DNA of 64,000 nt from Penelope pileata (lineage: Eukaryota > Chordata > Aves > Galliformes > Cracidae), in the NCBI GenBank assembly GCA_013396635.1, contig WBMW01001708.1:1845984-1909983 (forward strand), in the 5' to 3' direction. Each line of letters starts with the position of its first letter. Position 1 is the first letter of the stretch. A program made the position numbers and the translations under genes. The notes below the pieces were generated by a model. It had not been told where the DNA came from, searched no databases, and saw only the letters and a program-made list of their open reading frames with translations. This document shows positions 12,201 to 27,200 of the stretch, one piece after another.

Positions 12201-15200
12201 AATAACTAGTATCCTCGGACAACTTCTGGGTTACTTGGAGATACAGTATGCATGTACAAATACAGAAATCTCTGAGTTCCTGAGGGAAGCAGAGTGAGAG
12301 AGACCCTGGTTTGGCATCCTTTCTTTCAACCCTCGTTCCCTGCACACTCTGTTGTGCAAGGTAATACAACTGGCGATTTTGGGGATTTGGAGATGAGCAA
12401 AGGCAGCTGGAAGGGTGAGGTGATTATTTTTTTTTTTATTTTTGGTAATACTCATTGGGCTGCCGTGGCAGCATACTCTTATTCTGAAGGTCTGAGACTT
12501 ACAGACTGTCCTTAGTTTCCTAGCTATTCTGTTCAGTTTTTCTGTTCTCTCTTTTTTTTTTTTTTTATATCTCCTTTCTTGAATATCTTTTCTGACCAAC
12601 TTGCCATCAACACAAAGGAAATCTTTTTCACACTTCTTGTCTAGCTGTCTGTAAAGCATTACTGTATTTCCTCAGATCTCATGAAAACTCTTCAGAGACC
12701 AACTCTGCTTTGTGACTTAAAATATCTGATGCTTTCTAATAAACTCATGAAATCTAATCCAGTGCATGAAGCGTTCCACTATTCCTACACACTTCTTACA
12801 AACCTCTCATTTTTTCAATTACTTTCTTTCACCCTTGCACATAATTTACTGGAACTATTTCTATTATATATTATTCCATTTCTATTACATATATCTTACT
12901 GTATTACTTGCCTGTGTGCATGGTTTGGATGTGTGCTTTTTAGTAGACTTGCCTTTTATTGTCTTGTTGGGATTTCTAATGAAGTATTAGAGGCCTAGAG
13001 CCAGATTTCTTTTTGTAAAACTGGAAGTAATTAAACTTAGGAAATATCTGGACTGAAATTAGTTAAGAAACAAACTGTGTGGTGTCTCAAATGTCTTTCC
13101 AAGCATATGACATACATTTATTTTCATTCTAGCTGTGTGCTGAAATAAGATAACAACTTCAGGCCAGGAGAAAACATGACGATCTTTAATGTTCCTTGGT
13201 GCAGGTTTCTATTTTGATGTGATGGAAATTACTCCTGAAGCAGTTGGGATTCACAGATTCAACAGTGACAACCAGAAGGTACTGATAACCTAGTTAACAT
13301 CTGAAACCTTGAAGGTGTACTGTCAAAGCTTGAAATCTTTGGCCATTATCTCTCTCTCTCCTTTTTTTTTTTTTTTTTTNTCCCTGGGATGATTTGCATA
13401 AGGAAGTGTTGGTCAGTAGCTTGAGATCATCTGCACCACAGACTGAACTAGAACTTAAATGATATTTTTTTTGAAGGAAATATTTTTTTAAAAAATTGGA
13501 AAATATGGATTTAGTGGAACCAATGCCATTTTTGAAAAAGGATTGGCTTTAAGCTTATTGAGAGGTTGGTAAGCTTGCATGACATAATCCCCACCTTCTA
13601 AATTATGGACACAGATAAGAAAGTGTTGAAACATTGGGCTATAATATTTTGTCTTCTATCTTGTTCTAAATGTATATGCGAAGACATCTTTTTGCTGTCT
13701 TGCATGTCGTCAGGTAACCTACGAGCTACACTAGGGTAACTAAGTAAACAGAAGCTCAAGTACAACTGGAATTAAAATGAAAATTATGTTACAGAAATAA
13801 GTTATTTTAATTTTTTTCTTTTGAGGAATGGATGTTTAACTGTCTGGCTTTCTGGGTGGTACTGAAACTCAACAGAAATCTTTAATCAATTATGACTTCA
13901 AGTTGATTAGACCTCAATTAGGTGAACAGTTTGATACTATCTTTCCTGTGTTTGCAGCATAGCAGTAGTCTTTTAAATGCTTGATGTCTAAATGAATGCT
14001 TAGTCCCTTCTTGCTTTTACACAAGTTTGTAGACACCTTGTAGTACATGGAAAGACTTAGCTTTTTGTGAAATGTTCTTTGTATTTGTTCGTAGTTCAAC
14101 GTTTTCCTACTTCTGTTGGCTTTCGTCTGGTTAACAGAAAAATGTTATGAATTGCAACTAAAGAAAAGATTATGCAGACAAAAGTCTGCACCAAACATTT
14201 CTGACATTGCTTAAAGCATTTGAATTTTATCTACTTTAGTTTTTACATTTTTGAAATATTGATCCTTAAGTAGCCTTTGGCACAGAGAAACGCTAAGAGT
14301 TTACAGCTCACACTAGTACCTCTTCGCATTCCACATTGATTTCAGGACTGATGGATTTGCCAGCAGTTCCAGGGTTATGGGTTGTGTTTGTGAGTCTTTA
14401 TGTGCCTTGTGTATCTGAATGCAGAACTGGGCCTAGCTGAAAGCTGACTTCAGGGTGAAGACAAGGATAATGAGCTGTAAATCTGTCTTGTGCTTTTAAC
14501 CTGTCTCCAGCTTGGCACTGTATACTGTGTAAGATGCTGGTTAACTTAATGTATTCATCCTTTTGATACAGGTTTTGAACTTTCCAAAGGAGGTGGAAAT
14601 ACGAGCCTTGATTGAAGGGCAGTTCATGGCCAAGAGGATTCATGCTGAAAAGCTGGGGTATAAAGTCAGTAAGTACGATGAAAAAGCTGCAGAACTGATG
14701 GCACTGCAGTTCAGACACAAAGATAGGAGCCCTGACAGTAGTGTCAGTATCATGAATCATGTCCTAAAGGATACAGAAACTGGTACGAATTGTGAGCTAG
14801 TCTCCTGGAAACATTTTTGACAGTGTGCTGGGGACAAGTTTTTCAGATGTTAACTTTAGAAGGACCAACGATTTAACTTTGATTACTTTTCAAGTGTTCT
14901 TGCTATTTCATGGTTACTAAGCTGCAATGTCAATTTTTAAATAAGAGCTTGGACTTTGATAGCTTGTTAAGTGAGGAAAAAAGACCAAGCTTCTGCCTGA
15001 AGCACAAGACCGTAACTCAGAAAATCTGAAATCTATGTTCATTTCCTGGACCTGCCATCAAATGCTCGCTTTGCTCCACAGTTTTCTGTTAATAAAGCAG
15101 AAGCCCTTTCCCTGTCTTGTGATTTAAAAGTGTAAGAAATCCTGCTGTCTGGAACGCAAATAGTTTTTAGCACAGCAGAATCAGCTAGTCTTTTACTTAC

Positions 15201-18200
15201 ATAAGTGGGATGAGATCACTATTAACTGTGCAATTCTACGAAAAAATTACTGTAAATTTGATATGCAGTTTTCTTTTTTTCTGCCAGTATATCAACCAAT
15301 AGCACCTTAAAAACACGGAATTAACTGTTCTTAAGGGTTTTCTAAAATAATTTGATTTTGCAAAATAAAATGTTGGATATTTATATATTTTACAAGTCAA
15401 TCTTGACCTCCTTGTTTACAAGCCATTTATTTTCTTCAACCTCTATACTTTTATCCATAATCCTAATCCTTTTTTTCTTATGTACTTGAAATAGTATTTA
15501 ATTATGGAGGTTATTTATGGAGCCATTTAAATAGGTCTTGTTTAAAATACCTGTTTCTCCTTCATCCCTAGATTCTGCTGTACCAAAAGATTGGCTTATG
15601 TAGGCTAGAAATCCCGTGGCTGAAGGGGATACATTTGTACTCTGTAAATGTCAGGGGTTAGACAAACACAGGGTAGGAGAAGAACCATTTAAGATACCAG
15701 ACAACTCTGACAGAGAAACGAATGGGTAGAAATTATCTGTAAATATGTTTAGGCTAAGTAGGACAGCCAAATACCTCACTAGTTTTAAGATTTCATAAGC
15801 TTTAGAAACACACACACACGTATATATTTAGTGTTGTACAACCTACAGCAAAAAGGAGAAGGGTGTGATTGCATTGTTTTCCTGTAGATTCCTCAGAACC
15901 TTGGATGCTTTTGTTTTGTTTCATCCCTAGGGTCTAGCTATTTGGTAACTAGCAGATGAGTTACTTGAAGAAAGAACTGCTGTGCATAGTGTAGGCTGTA
16001 TGCATCTCCCACTTTTCCTTAGTGGTGTTATTTAAATGTCATACTCTGCTGTTTGTGTGGTGATGGCAGGCTTGCATCTGCATTTGTTGTGTGACAGCTC
16101 TGAAAACAGGGTGTGTTCTGAACGTGTTTCAGGGTACAGATGAGCATTGTGGGAATTGCTCTGACACTATCAGACTTTCTCTTGTTTAATAGCTGCTGAT
16201 TTTCAGGCCCTTTTTTTGTTTTTAATGTGATTTAAAAGCTTATTTATCTTTTCTTCAAAATATACAGTCAGGACCCACGTGTTTATTCAATTCCTTTTAG
16301 GCCTTTTCTACATGGGTAATTTACTTTCATTTTTCCGGGAATGAAGAATTGTGTTCACAAATATAATTACAGCAGTGTAAATCTTATATTTGTTGTTTGT
16401 TTGTTATTTACACCAGTAAGAGAATACAGTAATAACTGCTCACAAAATCCAGAAAGTCATACGATGACGCTTAAATTGATCTGCAGCAGAAGATGGAAGT
16501 GATGTGATGTGGTCAGGCCCTCTCCTATGATGCCCTGAGGTTTATGTGGCACCATCTCAATGGTGCAAATGAGCCAGAAACCTGGCTAAGGATTTCTGTA
16601 GTTCTGGCATCAAGGTGCTATAAAACCATTTTTGCAGAGTCATGAACCTGCCTCTCAGTTCCTGGGCCAAATGCACTTTGGCTGACTGTGGTGGTGAAAG
16701 CTGCAGGTAAGCCAGAATTTTGTAGAAAATATTTCTGCCTTTCAGAGTTCTTGGCCAAATACTGTGAACATCATAAATGTTAGATAATCCCTTAGAACTT
16801 ATTTTCAGTAAATGAATGTATTATCTTGCTAGCAGAAGTACTTTAAATCTCCTTGGTCTACCTAGCTCTGCAGGAAAAGAGCAATGGTGCTGAAGTGTTG
16901 TTTTACGTGTGAGGTTTTGCAGCCAGTTTGACACGTCCAATGCATTATAGATCTTTTACACAAATTACAAATAAGAGTATAATAAACCTTAAAACAGCTC
17001 TACAGCTGCTATGTTTGTGCTTGGCTGTGGACGTGTACACAGGCTTCAGTGCAGCTTGTGTGCCAGTAGAGGGCAGGGGACTCTGTCTCATGATGCTTTT
17101 TCTTTGAGGCTGGTATGTGTGTTCCAGCCTTGTTCTGAAAACGGCACAGGGTAACCAGATGATCCTTGAGAGAAAAGTTAGACCTTACATTAATTGTGAT
17201 TTAGGGGTTTTAAAAGTGTGTGTCACTTTGCTCTAATTGCTCTAATCTTTCTCCATCAGATTCAGGGGAAATCATTCAGTTACACCCTGTATCCTGTTTT
17301 GCTTAAGGGCTGGATAGAGCGTGGTGATGTAGAAACAAACAAGCGAAGTTTGCTCTGTGCCTGTTGTTTACATCCTCTCATTCAGAGATTCATGCTGATA
17401 AGGTGACGGTTTGCTGTTTTGCCTTTATTTTCCTGGATTTTGATTGTATCATAAATACCTTCTGTTTTGTCACTTCCTTTCTCTGCTTCCAGCTGTCCCT
17501 TTCCGAAAGCCAAGCTCACAACTGGAGTTTGGAGGCTGATCACATAGCTGTGCTTGCTGCCTGGTTTGGGGACCTTTTGTAATAAGGAGCATAAGCTTTG
17601 GACAAAACCATGTCGACTTCATAGAGAAATGACAGTGTCTGCAGCTCAGTGACACAGGTGGTCACAGCAGCTATAAAACTGTCAGTGGCTCAGACTGATC
17701 TGCCAGCGTATACTTTAACAATCTTGATGATCACTTCAGTGTTGATTCTACTCCTGACCAAACAATCCTAAAATTCATATTGATGCTGCCCAGAGACAAT
17801 TATGATGGTCCTTGCTTGTACCCAGTGAAGCTGTTCTGGTGAAGCCCTACAAAACTGATTATTCCTGGGGTAAAATCTACCCCCTCTGGCCACCAGTCAA
17901 TTAAGTAAATACTGCAAAGGTGTGTGTGATGTATGCTGAAGGAAAGCAGTACACAAGTTGGGGTTCTGGGGTTGTTGGCACATGTTGCCAACAGACATTT
18001 GGATGAGTGCTGGTACTGTAGAAACATTTATGTTCATGGTAATCTGAGCAGTACGTGTACATACCAGGTCAGGTGTGCTAAAGTTGTGGGGTTGCAGCAG
18101 CAATTAATAAACCCTGCCTTGTAGGTAGGCTAATAACCTGGTGTAGGGAGGTTGTGTTGAAGCTGTTAGCTTTAGTCCAGGGCTCAGTCTTTGTTGTTGT

Positions 18201-21200
18201 ACCTGTTAGTGGTTTGTTAATACTGCACTTGCCCACTGTGCTGTTTGTACCACATTTTTATACCTTTAGGAATCTGATTCTGCCACCTAACTATATCAGC
18301 AGGGGGAGATGGATAGAAGGTGCCAAGTTTTACAAGTGAAAGCATTGTCCATAAAATCCTACATCTGTGTTTATTATGTAATTTACAGTTTGTTATGTAC
18401 ATAAATCCATCACTCACAAATAATGCTGGTGCCCCAAATTCTGTTGACAGTGCTTGGTGCTTATGTATTGGCTGGGATGACACAGACAGGGCTGTCTTTT
18501 TGCACTGTTCTAAGAATGAACCATTTTTTTTTTCCTCTAAGTAAGTGCCATATGTTCCTGGTGTTTCAAGTGTGCATCTTTCTCATTGGATATACAACAG
18601 GATGCATCCTTAAACAAAACAGCAGTTGCAGAGTGCTAGGAAAATGAGGAAATGTCAGAGCGTGTTGGGTCTGACTTTTCAGTAGTCAGAAAATAGGCAT
18701 TCTCACTCTAAAAAACTCTAAGATTACACGAGGGCAAACTCCACATGCCAAATTTTCATCAGGTGGTGTTTTAGTCTGATGCTCTTTTCAGCAGGTTGAG
18801 GGTAGTAACAATGTGTGGCTCTTTGTCTGCAGGGAAGGCAGCCTGGTGGAGTGAGGGGAGCTCAGAAAATATCAATTAGTCCAACACGGAGCTGTTGTGT
18901 TTCATTGTTCACGTTGTCATGCGGAAGCACAAAAGCCCAAAGGTGAGACGTGAGGCTGTCACTCTGCAGCGCGGTGTTAGTCTGCTTGATGCTATGTGGC
19001 TCTCCAGTTTGGCAAGGTGAGATGCCACTGATCTTTGGGACACTCCAGGGATGGCTTTGTGTTAGGCTATGAGGCAGGTTTCTCTGCTGGTGGTTTTTGT
19101 CTGGATTCTGTGGTTGTAGCCTGCAACACTCTTGCAAATTATCAGCAGCTTTGGGGTACTTGTTCTGTCTGTCTCTGCCTTAGATGCTGAGTATGTTTCT
19201 ATTCAAGTTGTAGCAGTGTTTTGGCTGAAATGAGGAACACTGCGAGTGAAGCCATTTTGTAGTTGCATACAGATTAAATTGATGTTTATACCCTGCGGGA
19301 TTTAAATTTCTTAGAGAAATCAATACTAGAATGTTGTGTTGGCTTCGTGCTTGTCTCTTGCCGTTTGCTGCCAGGAGTGCTGATGGTGTTTCAGCAGCAC
19401 GAGGGTGATGGCTCTGTTAGGGCTTTTGGCTTCAGCAAGGGAGTGAAAGCAGTTGAAAAATAATTAGAGGACAGTGCCCTTGGTGGGAGGATGGAGTCCT
19501 CTGTTTAAAATAATGAATAGTGGTAATGCTCAGATTGGAACATACATGAATAGTGATGGAGCAGAATGAACTGCGTAGTATGCAGTACAAACAGAACACA
19601 AAAGGCAGTGGCATGGGGTGTTTAGGCTGTATATTTGAGGGAGGAGTGCTGGCTCAAGAAGTGCTTTCAAATTCATCACAGACAGGATCTTCCTCCCAGA
19701 TAAGTCAGTGATTCTGCTGTAGAGGATATTTGTATTTTCTGATGAAATTCCAGGCTGATAAGAGTGCCAGTGTGAGATGGGCATGACCTCGCCAAGAACT
19801 TTATTGCAGCCCCTCTTGTTTCCCACAGAGCCTCAGACTTGTATCACGTAGCAGAGCCTTCTAGGCACGACCAAGCAAGGCTTGGTTTTAAGCCAGTGGT
19901 CTGGAGTGAAAGGTTGGTTAGCTCATTACCATTTCCCTGACCAAGTGCTATACAAAAGGGGCTTTTTATCATTACTTGGCTCAGGAGAGTGCAGTATTAG
20001 TATAACTAATTTTTAAAAGGGTTAGATAAAATGTCTCTGTAGGAAATGACCTAATGTGCTATAAGGAAGCTGCTTACGTGCTCTCGGCTTTTTCATGTAG
20101 TGGCTATTGTCTGGCTTTTATGTTGCTTTATTGTTCTTATACATATACAGGAAACACAATGAAGACAGAAAATCTGAAGAGTTAATAAAAAGGTTGGAAG
20201 GGGTACTATCTGTCTCTCTTTCCTGACACGATGATAAAATGTTGTCATTGTTAGAACAATCGCTTTTAATGTTTGGTCAGCAAAAGACCAAGTATTTAAA
20301 TGGTTCAATTCCTGTGCCCTGATGTTAGGAGAGACTGTTTATAACTCTTTCAGTGGATGTACTATTCAAGCAATATTCAGAAAAATAGTCAGGCTGTCAG
20401 TTGAGTGGTTTTGATAGAGCTTCACGGATCTCCAGAAGCTGGGGATTTAGAGATCAGTTGGGTTATCTAATAAATCTCTTTCTCTCACTTGTTTTTTTGA
20501 GACTGATCTATAGTTTTAAATCCATTTAGATTAGCAAAGGAATGACATGATTGCAGTCTCTAAGTACCTTCTTGGGGAAAGGAAACTTGACAGTATAGGA
20601 CTCTAGAGTCTTAGAGGCAGAAACATTATGGTTCAATAACTAGAAGTTGAAGGCAGGCAAACCTCAAATGACAAGCAAGGTGCAGATTGTTAACAGAGAC
20701 AGAAATCAAACAGTGCTGCAATTGACAGCTGTAGTGGATTCTTCAGCACAGACAGTTTTGAGAATAAGTTTTATTTACTAGTTTAATTTTCCCTAAAAAA
20801 TAAGTGTTTTGTTCTTAGTAAAGGGATCATTTATGTTATTGTAAAGTGTGCTTGAAGGATTGCAGTCATCCGTTCTCCCTCAGAAACATGTGAATCTGTA
20901 GGAGATGCCATTGTTAGGAAGCTCATCTGATTCATAGGCATATATATACATTGCTTCATGTATGTTTATACCAATAGCAGCTGCTGGTATCACTCTAAGC
21001 AATCTTCTGTTTTGATGATCATTTTGCCTGTAAAATCCCACATTTACCTTAGTTAACACTTAGTCAAATGTTAGATATTTATTATTTTAAAACTTTCTTC
21101 CTCTTTAAATCTCTGTCTTTCTGTATTTTCATTTTTCTTGCTTAAATGTGACAGGCCTGTTAGTGAACTCTAATCAGCTCTCCCAAGATTCCCCAGACCC

Positions 21201-24200
21201 TCCAGCTGCCTTTCATTTCTTTCTGGTTTAAGGTGATCCAGCTTCTCTTGCACATCTCACATTATGCATCAGTTCTGAGCACTAAGTGTCTCAATGCTTT
21301 CAGCTGCACCAACCCACACTTGAGTGTTTCAATGTTAACAGCGGTTCTGCCAGATAAATCATCCTTTCCCTACCTACTCTATTTGCCTACATGTACTGTG
21401 ATTTTTAGCTATGATTGTGTTTGTTGTATGAGATTGGGTAAGACAGATCTAACCTGCTTTCTAATAGAATACAGCCCAAGTTTTAAAAACAGCTTTAAGT
21501 ATCTGCAGTTTTGGTTCCACCCAGACTTTGATTTCTGGATGACAGCTACTTGATGCTTATTTAAATTATCTCAAGAAAAAAGAAACCCTCCACATTTTTT
21601 GTGTAAGTAAAAACAAATAGAAGTTCACATTTCTTTGGACAGGTGGAGTTTTGCACTCTACTAGTATAACTAATTCTCTTTAGATGCGAAGGAATTAATT
21701 TGGGCAGCTTTTCTTTCTTATTTCTGGCCTGTGGTTCCCAAGAACGCATTTTAAGGGTGTTCTTTTTCCACCTTTAACTATAATGCTATTTAGCCTGTAT
21801 ATGTTATGTCTAATTTATGCACTGGCGAAGGAATGCATAGTGCACCTAAAATGACACGTCTCAGCCCCAGGGCTTTCACAATGTCAGTTTAGTCCAAGTG
21901 TAAAGAGTGGCAAAGGATGGGAAGTTTATTAAAATAGGCTTCAAGTGCAGCACTTGCTCCTGTCAAAGAAAGAACTTTAAAAGTAAGAGCTGAAGTGTTT
22001 TTAGCTTTTCACTTGGAGACTGAAATTTGGGATCAGTAACTGGACTGACTTAAAGTGGAAAGATGGGATGTGTGGAAGAGTGAGATTAGAGTATCCACAG
22101 TATTGAGCCCATTAACAATATGGTAGGTGACATGAAATTCTTTATCCCAGCTTTTGGATGGTGGTATCATTTCTCTCTTTGGTGTTTGTAAGGCTGAACT
22201 TGATGGTCTTTTAAAGAGGCCTTCAGCTCATTGGCGCTATGCTTTTCCTAGCTGGAAAATCTAAAGAATGGGTGAAATAACAGAAAGTTTGCTTGAATCT
22301 GAAATTCTCTTTCCTACTGCACTTATAGTGATTGTACAGCATCAGACAGACTTAAAGCAAAACTAAACTTAGGAGTACCCACTGAGCATTGTACATCAAT
22401 TACTATTGAAGGAGAGCGTGAGTTTAAAAATGACCACTTCTCAACCACTAATGTTGGTTTTAAAGCATTTATTTTCCATCTGACAATACTTGAAGCTTAA
22501 TAAGCTCTCAAATTTTTTGATATGATCTAGAAATTTGAAATTAAAAACAGATGTATATACGAGCAAACGGAGGGTGGATTTGTGATGGTATCATATTTGG
22601 TAGTGTCTCACAATGAAAAAGCTTTTTTTGGAGGATAACTACTGCATGTAAATACACCTGTTAATCTTTATTTGAAATGTTAGTGAAGTGTGGCTAAACC
22701 CTTAATATTCCATCTCTGGGAGTGCTTATCTCTGATTCTTTAAGATGTGTAATTTCAGAAGTTTTGGTGGATGAAAGTTCAACTACCTCCTGATTGTAGG
22801 GATCAGCTAGCATCTTACTAAAATATAACTCTGCACGCTTTTGTACTTCTATTTTTGAAGTAATACTAAGTGAAAGGAACAGCTGCATAGGAATTCAACT
22901 AAGCTGAGTGCTCTGTCTGCAAAACTCCACTAGAAGGTGTTTCTTTCTTTCTTCAAGGCAACAATACATACTCATTATGTATGTCGTATCAAATGCCAGT
23001 CATATTTTGGACAACAAAGGAACTGAGTTGAACATTCATGGGTTTTCATTAACCTAAAGTTGATAGCCAAAGTTTCAGTGTGCTTATCAAAGTAGTCTGT
23101 CACTGATAGCCTCTTTCTTGAGGGCATTCTCATGTCCTGTTTTCAACACTCTCTTGTTACAGTTCAAGTATGGGCTTTGTTGGTGGAAGGTTTAGGATCA
23201 TATTCTGCACATACTAGGCAGTGTATGCTGTGTGCTTCATGCCGAAAGGACAGTCTGTGGTTGATTTCCTCAGACACAAGCTAAAGTTAATGTTAGTGTA
23301 CTGAAGCCTAGACCTTTTGATCAATGAGATGAGAGTGTGGCTGAAAACAGCACGTGATTTGGCTTCTAGGCAGGTTGAGGAGCTGGTGTTTTCCTCTCCA
23401 TGAAACCTGCAGTTCTAAGATTTGCTCTTCACAGCATTCATCACTGCATACCTGATGGTCTGCTCTTCAGGGCTGCTACAAAGAGGTATCCACGTGCTGG
23501 AGGGAGGCTTCTGGGGGCTCTGTTCTGGAACGTCCTTGCCCTGCTCTTCAGATTTTCCAGGAATGGGTTACACGGTTCCTTTCCTCTCCAATGTTATCTG
23601 TTAGCTAACAGGTAAATGTCAATATTTATCTGTATATAGCAATTTTCATCCATGCATCTCAGGAAGTGGTAATTACGGGAAGCTGGAGGGCACTCAGCAT
23701 TGTTACAAATCAGCAATGTATTTCAGTCCTCTCAATGGCTGCTTAAAGCATGCAATATAGCAGAAAATAAAATCATATATTTTTTGCAGCCCTGTAAGTA
23801 GTGTTGGAATGAAGGTGGTCACTGGTTGCAGAGCTGGAGGGATTTTAAGGGATGTTTTTCAAAAGCACTCACCCTCTTCAACTGAGGTGCTCTTGATCTT
23901 TTTCCACTGTGTTTATTGTGGTCAAAATTGAACTTTTTGTTGTTTTGAAGTAGTTCTAATTATAATGGTAATACAAGTGTACATGTGGAGAGCTACTCGA
24001 GTAATCTCTTCAAATTAAGTGCACTTGTAGTTAGATGACTTAAGTTTACCTACAAGTGAACACTTGTGCTTCAGAGTAAATGATAAAAAGCTTTGTATTT
24101 CAAACCTAATTTTGTCTTTGAATGCAAAAGCCTGGTGCCCGCTGAACTGCAGGTGAATATCCGAAGCCATTGTTTTTTGAAATTTGGCACGTTAGAATAT

Positions 24201-27200
24201 AAAACAGCTGAAATATCTATTTGGAAGGCTGGAATTGTGTTTTTAAGTACATTGGAAGTACTAAGGACCCAATGGCTTCTTGTTTATTTTTGTTTTAACC
24301 TTAAAGGTATTAATAAATTCTTTCAACTACAGTTGCTGCTCTGAGCTGTGATACAGGTCAGTGCAAATTTTAAATGTTAGCTGAGCTGTTACTTGCAAGC
24401 ATAAGCAGGGCAGGCGCGCTGTTGATTTCAATGTTGCCATTTGCATGAATAAGGGTTAACCATAAGAACTAGGAGAGTGCAGGACCTTCACTTCCAACCC
24501 TTCTATAAGCTTGGAAATGAGCTAGATAGCTCCTTGGAGGCCTGAGTATTTAACCATTTTTTGCTTTAATCTGATATAGAGTCAGCTCCAATTGAAAGAG
24601 GCCTCAGTTTAAGTTCTTGCAGCTGCCTCCTCTGTGCATCCTTCTTGGTGGCATGTACCCAGTAGAATCAGCTGCAGATTCCTGGAGGCTGCAAAAGCAA
24701 AAATATGTTGAGTATATTGAGACTGAGGTAGGACGATTGTATTTCTACTGGTTAAAACAGCAAACTTTATATGTGCTGTATCTATATCTATCTATAGCAG
24801 TAGCACCTGTATAACACAAATAACTGTTCTGTGTCATTTAGAGGCTGGGAGGCAGGATTGGAGGCTTTCAGAACTTACCTTTTGGTTAGTATAACTGACA
24901 CAATTCTGAAATGAGTTCTTCTGTCTGGAAAGCCACTCATGTGCAAGTGACTGTTACACGTGAAGATGCAGAAAAATATCTTGTAAAACTAGCGTGGCTT
25001 GGATAACTCCTGTGCTGCTGATGCTTAGGAGCAATACCACAAATGTGTGGCAAATGTGATCTAATGGATGATGTGTACCTAAGAGCTCCATATAAAAGGC
25101 TCAAAGAACAATTATCTCAGTTCAATGCTGTGTTTAAAACACAGCTTCATCCATTTTCCTGCCATTTTTATGCTTTTCCTCTAAATAACTCTAATGTATA
25201 TTAATTAATTGCTTAAAATAATACCAATAGATCTAACAAGGTTTGTCTGAAGCTTGACTGCACAGAGGAAACTTCATGTTTGTTTCAGTGCTGAGGGGAA
25301 AAAAATCATTTACAGAAAATTCTAAGAAAGTTAATATTAATTTAGAAGGAACTTAATGAAATCTTTAATGGCTTTTTAAAATTGTTTTATTTTCCTTAGG
25401 TTTTAATTTGAATTAAATCATTACTATTGTTAAATTAGTTAAACACTAAATTAAGAAATGCAAATGAAGTGAGCCCAAAATCCAATGTGGTTATTGTTTT
25501 TATTGATATATGTAGGCCAGTGGCGTGGAACAAATTCCAATTATATCTGATCTGTTACTTGCAGCACAAGTTCCTGACTCTTCATTAAGTGTAATACATC
25601 AGATTAAATGCTTTGCTCAATAAGAGCTAGGAAAATACCAGTATTGCAATAAACCTCTTGCTGCTTTTACCTCTTGGTTTGGCCTGTTAGCACTGCCTGA
25701 GGTAGGCTGCAAAGCCTTCTAGTCTGAAGTGTTAAAAATTAGAGAGGGATAAAGGTGAACTTTGGGCAGTGTGGTCACAGGAGGCCCAGAAGCAAGGGAG
25801 AGTTGCTAAAGGCAACTCCATTAAGCACATGAGTTCACCTGAGTAAGTGTTCAGTGGCTTCTGCTATGCCAACTTCAAGTACTAGTAACTAGCAAGGAAA
25901 ATGCCAGGTTCAGGTGATTTATCTCCCTGGGTGATTAAAACATCCAAAACAATTGAAGTGTATTTTCTAGTGCCAGAACTAAATTATTCCAGGTTGTTCC
26001 TTATGCTTCGGTTTAGGTTTTTGTAAGATGCTGTGTGCTAAACTGCCTGAAATCCTTGAGAATCTGGTTAAGAAAGAGGAAAATTTAAGTGCCACTCTGG
26101 GCAAATCTGCTTTGTGCACATTCAGGTACTCATCTGTATAAAAGCTCTTTTTTTTTAAGCGAGGGTACGCCTTGCTGCTGGGCTGGCCCTGTGCAGCTCT
26201 GGGTGGGCCAAGCACATCTGGCAGTTCTTGGACTTCTCTTCTAAGAGGTTTTTGAAAATGCTCTTACACAGACATTTTCAGATGCTTCTTCCAGACTTAG
26301 GAGTCTTTTTGCCATCAGGGAATAACTAGACTTCCAGAATATCTCTGCCCATCCAGCACCATGTTGCAGTAGCAGACTGGTTTTGGGGGGCCAGCCTGGG
26401 CAATTAAGCTCAGTACGGGTGCAAGAATAGAAAAGGTAAGTAGTGCTGGTTTAGAAGATAAATCTTAATCAGGTTTTTCCACAGCAACTATAGAGCATAA
26501 TGTGCCATATTACAAAACCATAGACTATCCCAAGCGCTGGAAGGGACTCACAAGGATCACTGAGTCCACCCCCTGGATCCACATAGGACCAGCCCAAACC
26601 CTACGGCTGAGAGCGGTGTCCAAACACTCCCTGAGCTCCGGCAGCGTGGGGCTGTGCCCACTGCCCTGGGCAGCAGTGCCATGCCCACCACCGTCTGGGG
26701 CAGAACCTTTCCCTCACCCCCACCTGACCCTCCCCTGACACAGCTCCATGCCATTTTCTCGGTTCCTATCACTGGTCACCAGAAAGAAGGAAGTATTAAT
26801 CTGAAAGAAACTAGATAAACAGATTCCACAGTTTCAGGGAGAGCTTTGCTGCAGTCTGTGTCAGTGCCTTTTTACACTCCAAGGACAGTTCTTAATGCAC
26901 TAAGGATGAAGCTTTTCTTTGAAATCTAATTCATTGGCCCATGACTGAGAACTTACTGCAGAATTTGCTCGGGATTCACTCACCCCATCGGAAATTCTGA
27001 CAGGGCTGAAATGGAATGTGAGCAAGAGGAAGAACCATGTAATGGTACAGGCTCATTTGTTTTCACATGAATACATTAGAACAAAATCTCACTTTCATGA
27101 ATCAGCATTTCTTTTGTCAATAACTTTCAATATTAAACAGTAAGGTGACACCAGGTTTACACAGGAGGTAAGGTAAATTAACTTGTGCAACAAAAGATTC

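Noticed and set aside
12231..12659. 142-codon open frame on the minus strand
   Set aside because: It lies inside an XYLB intron, its Lys/Arg-rich middle comes from T-runs on the + strand, and no family resemblance is visible.
13380..13380. N considered as another misjoin
   Set aside because: The flanks are not duplicated, and it ends a T19 run, so a sequencing ambiguity is the simpler explanation.
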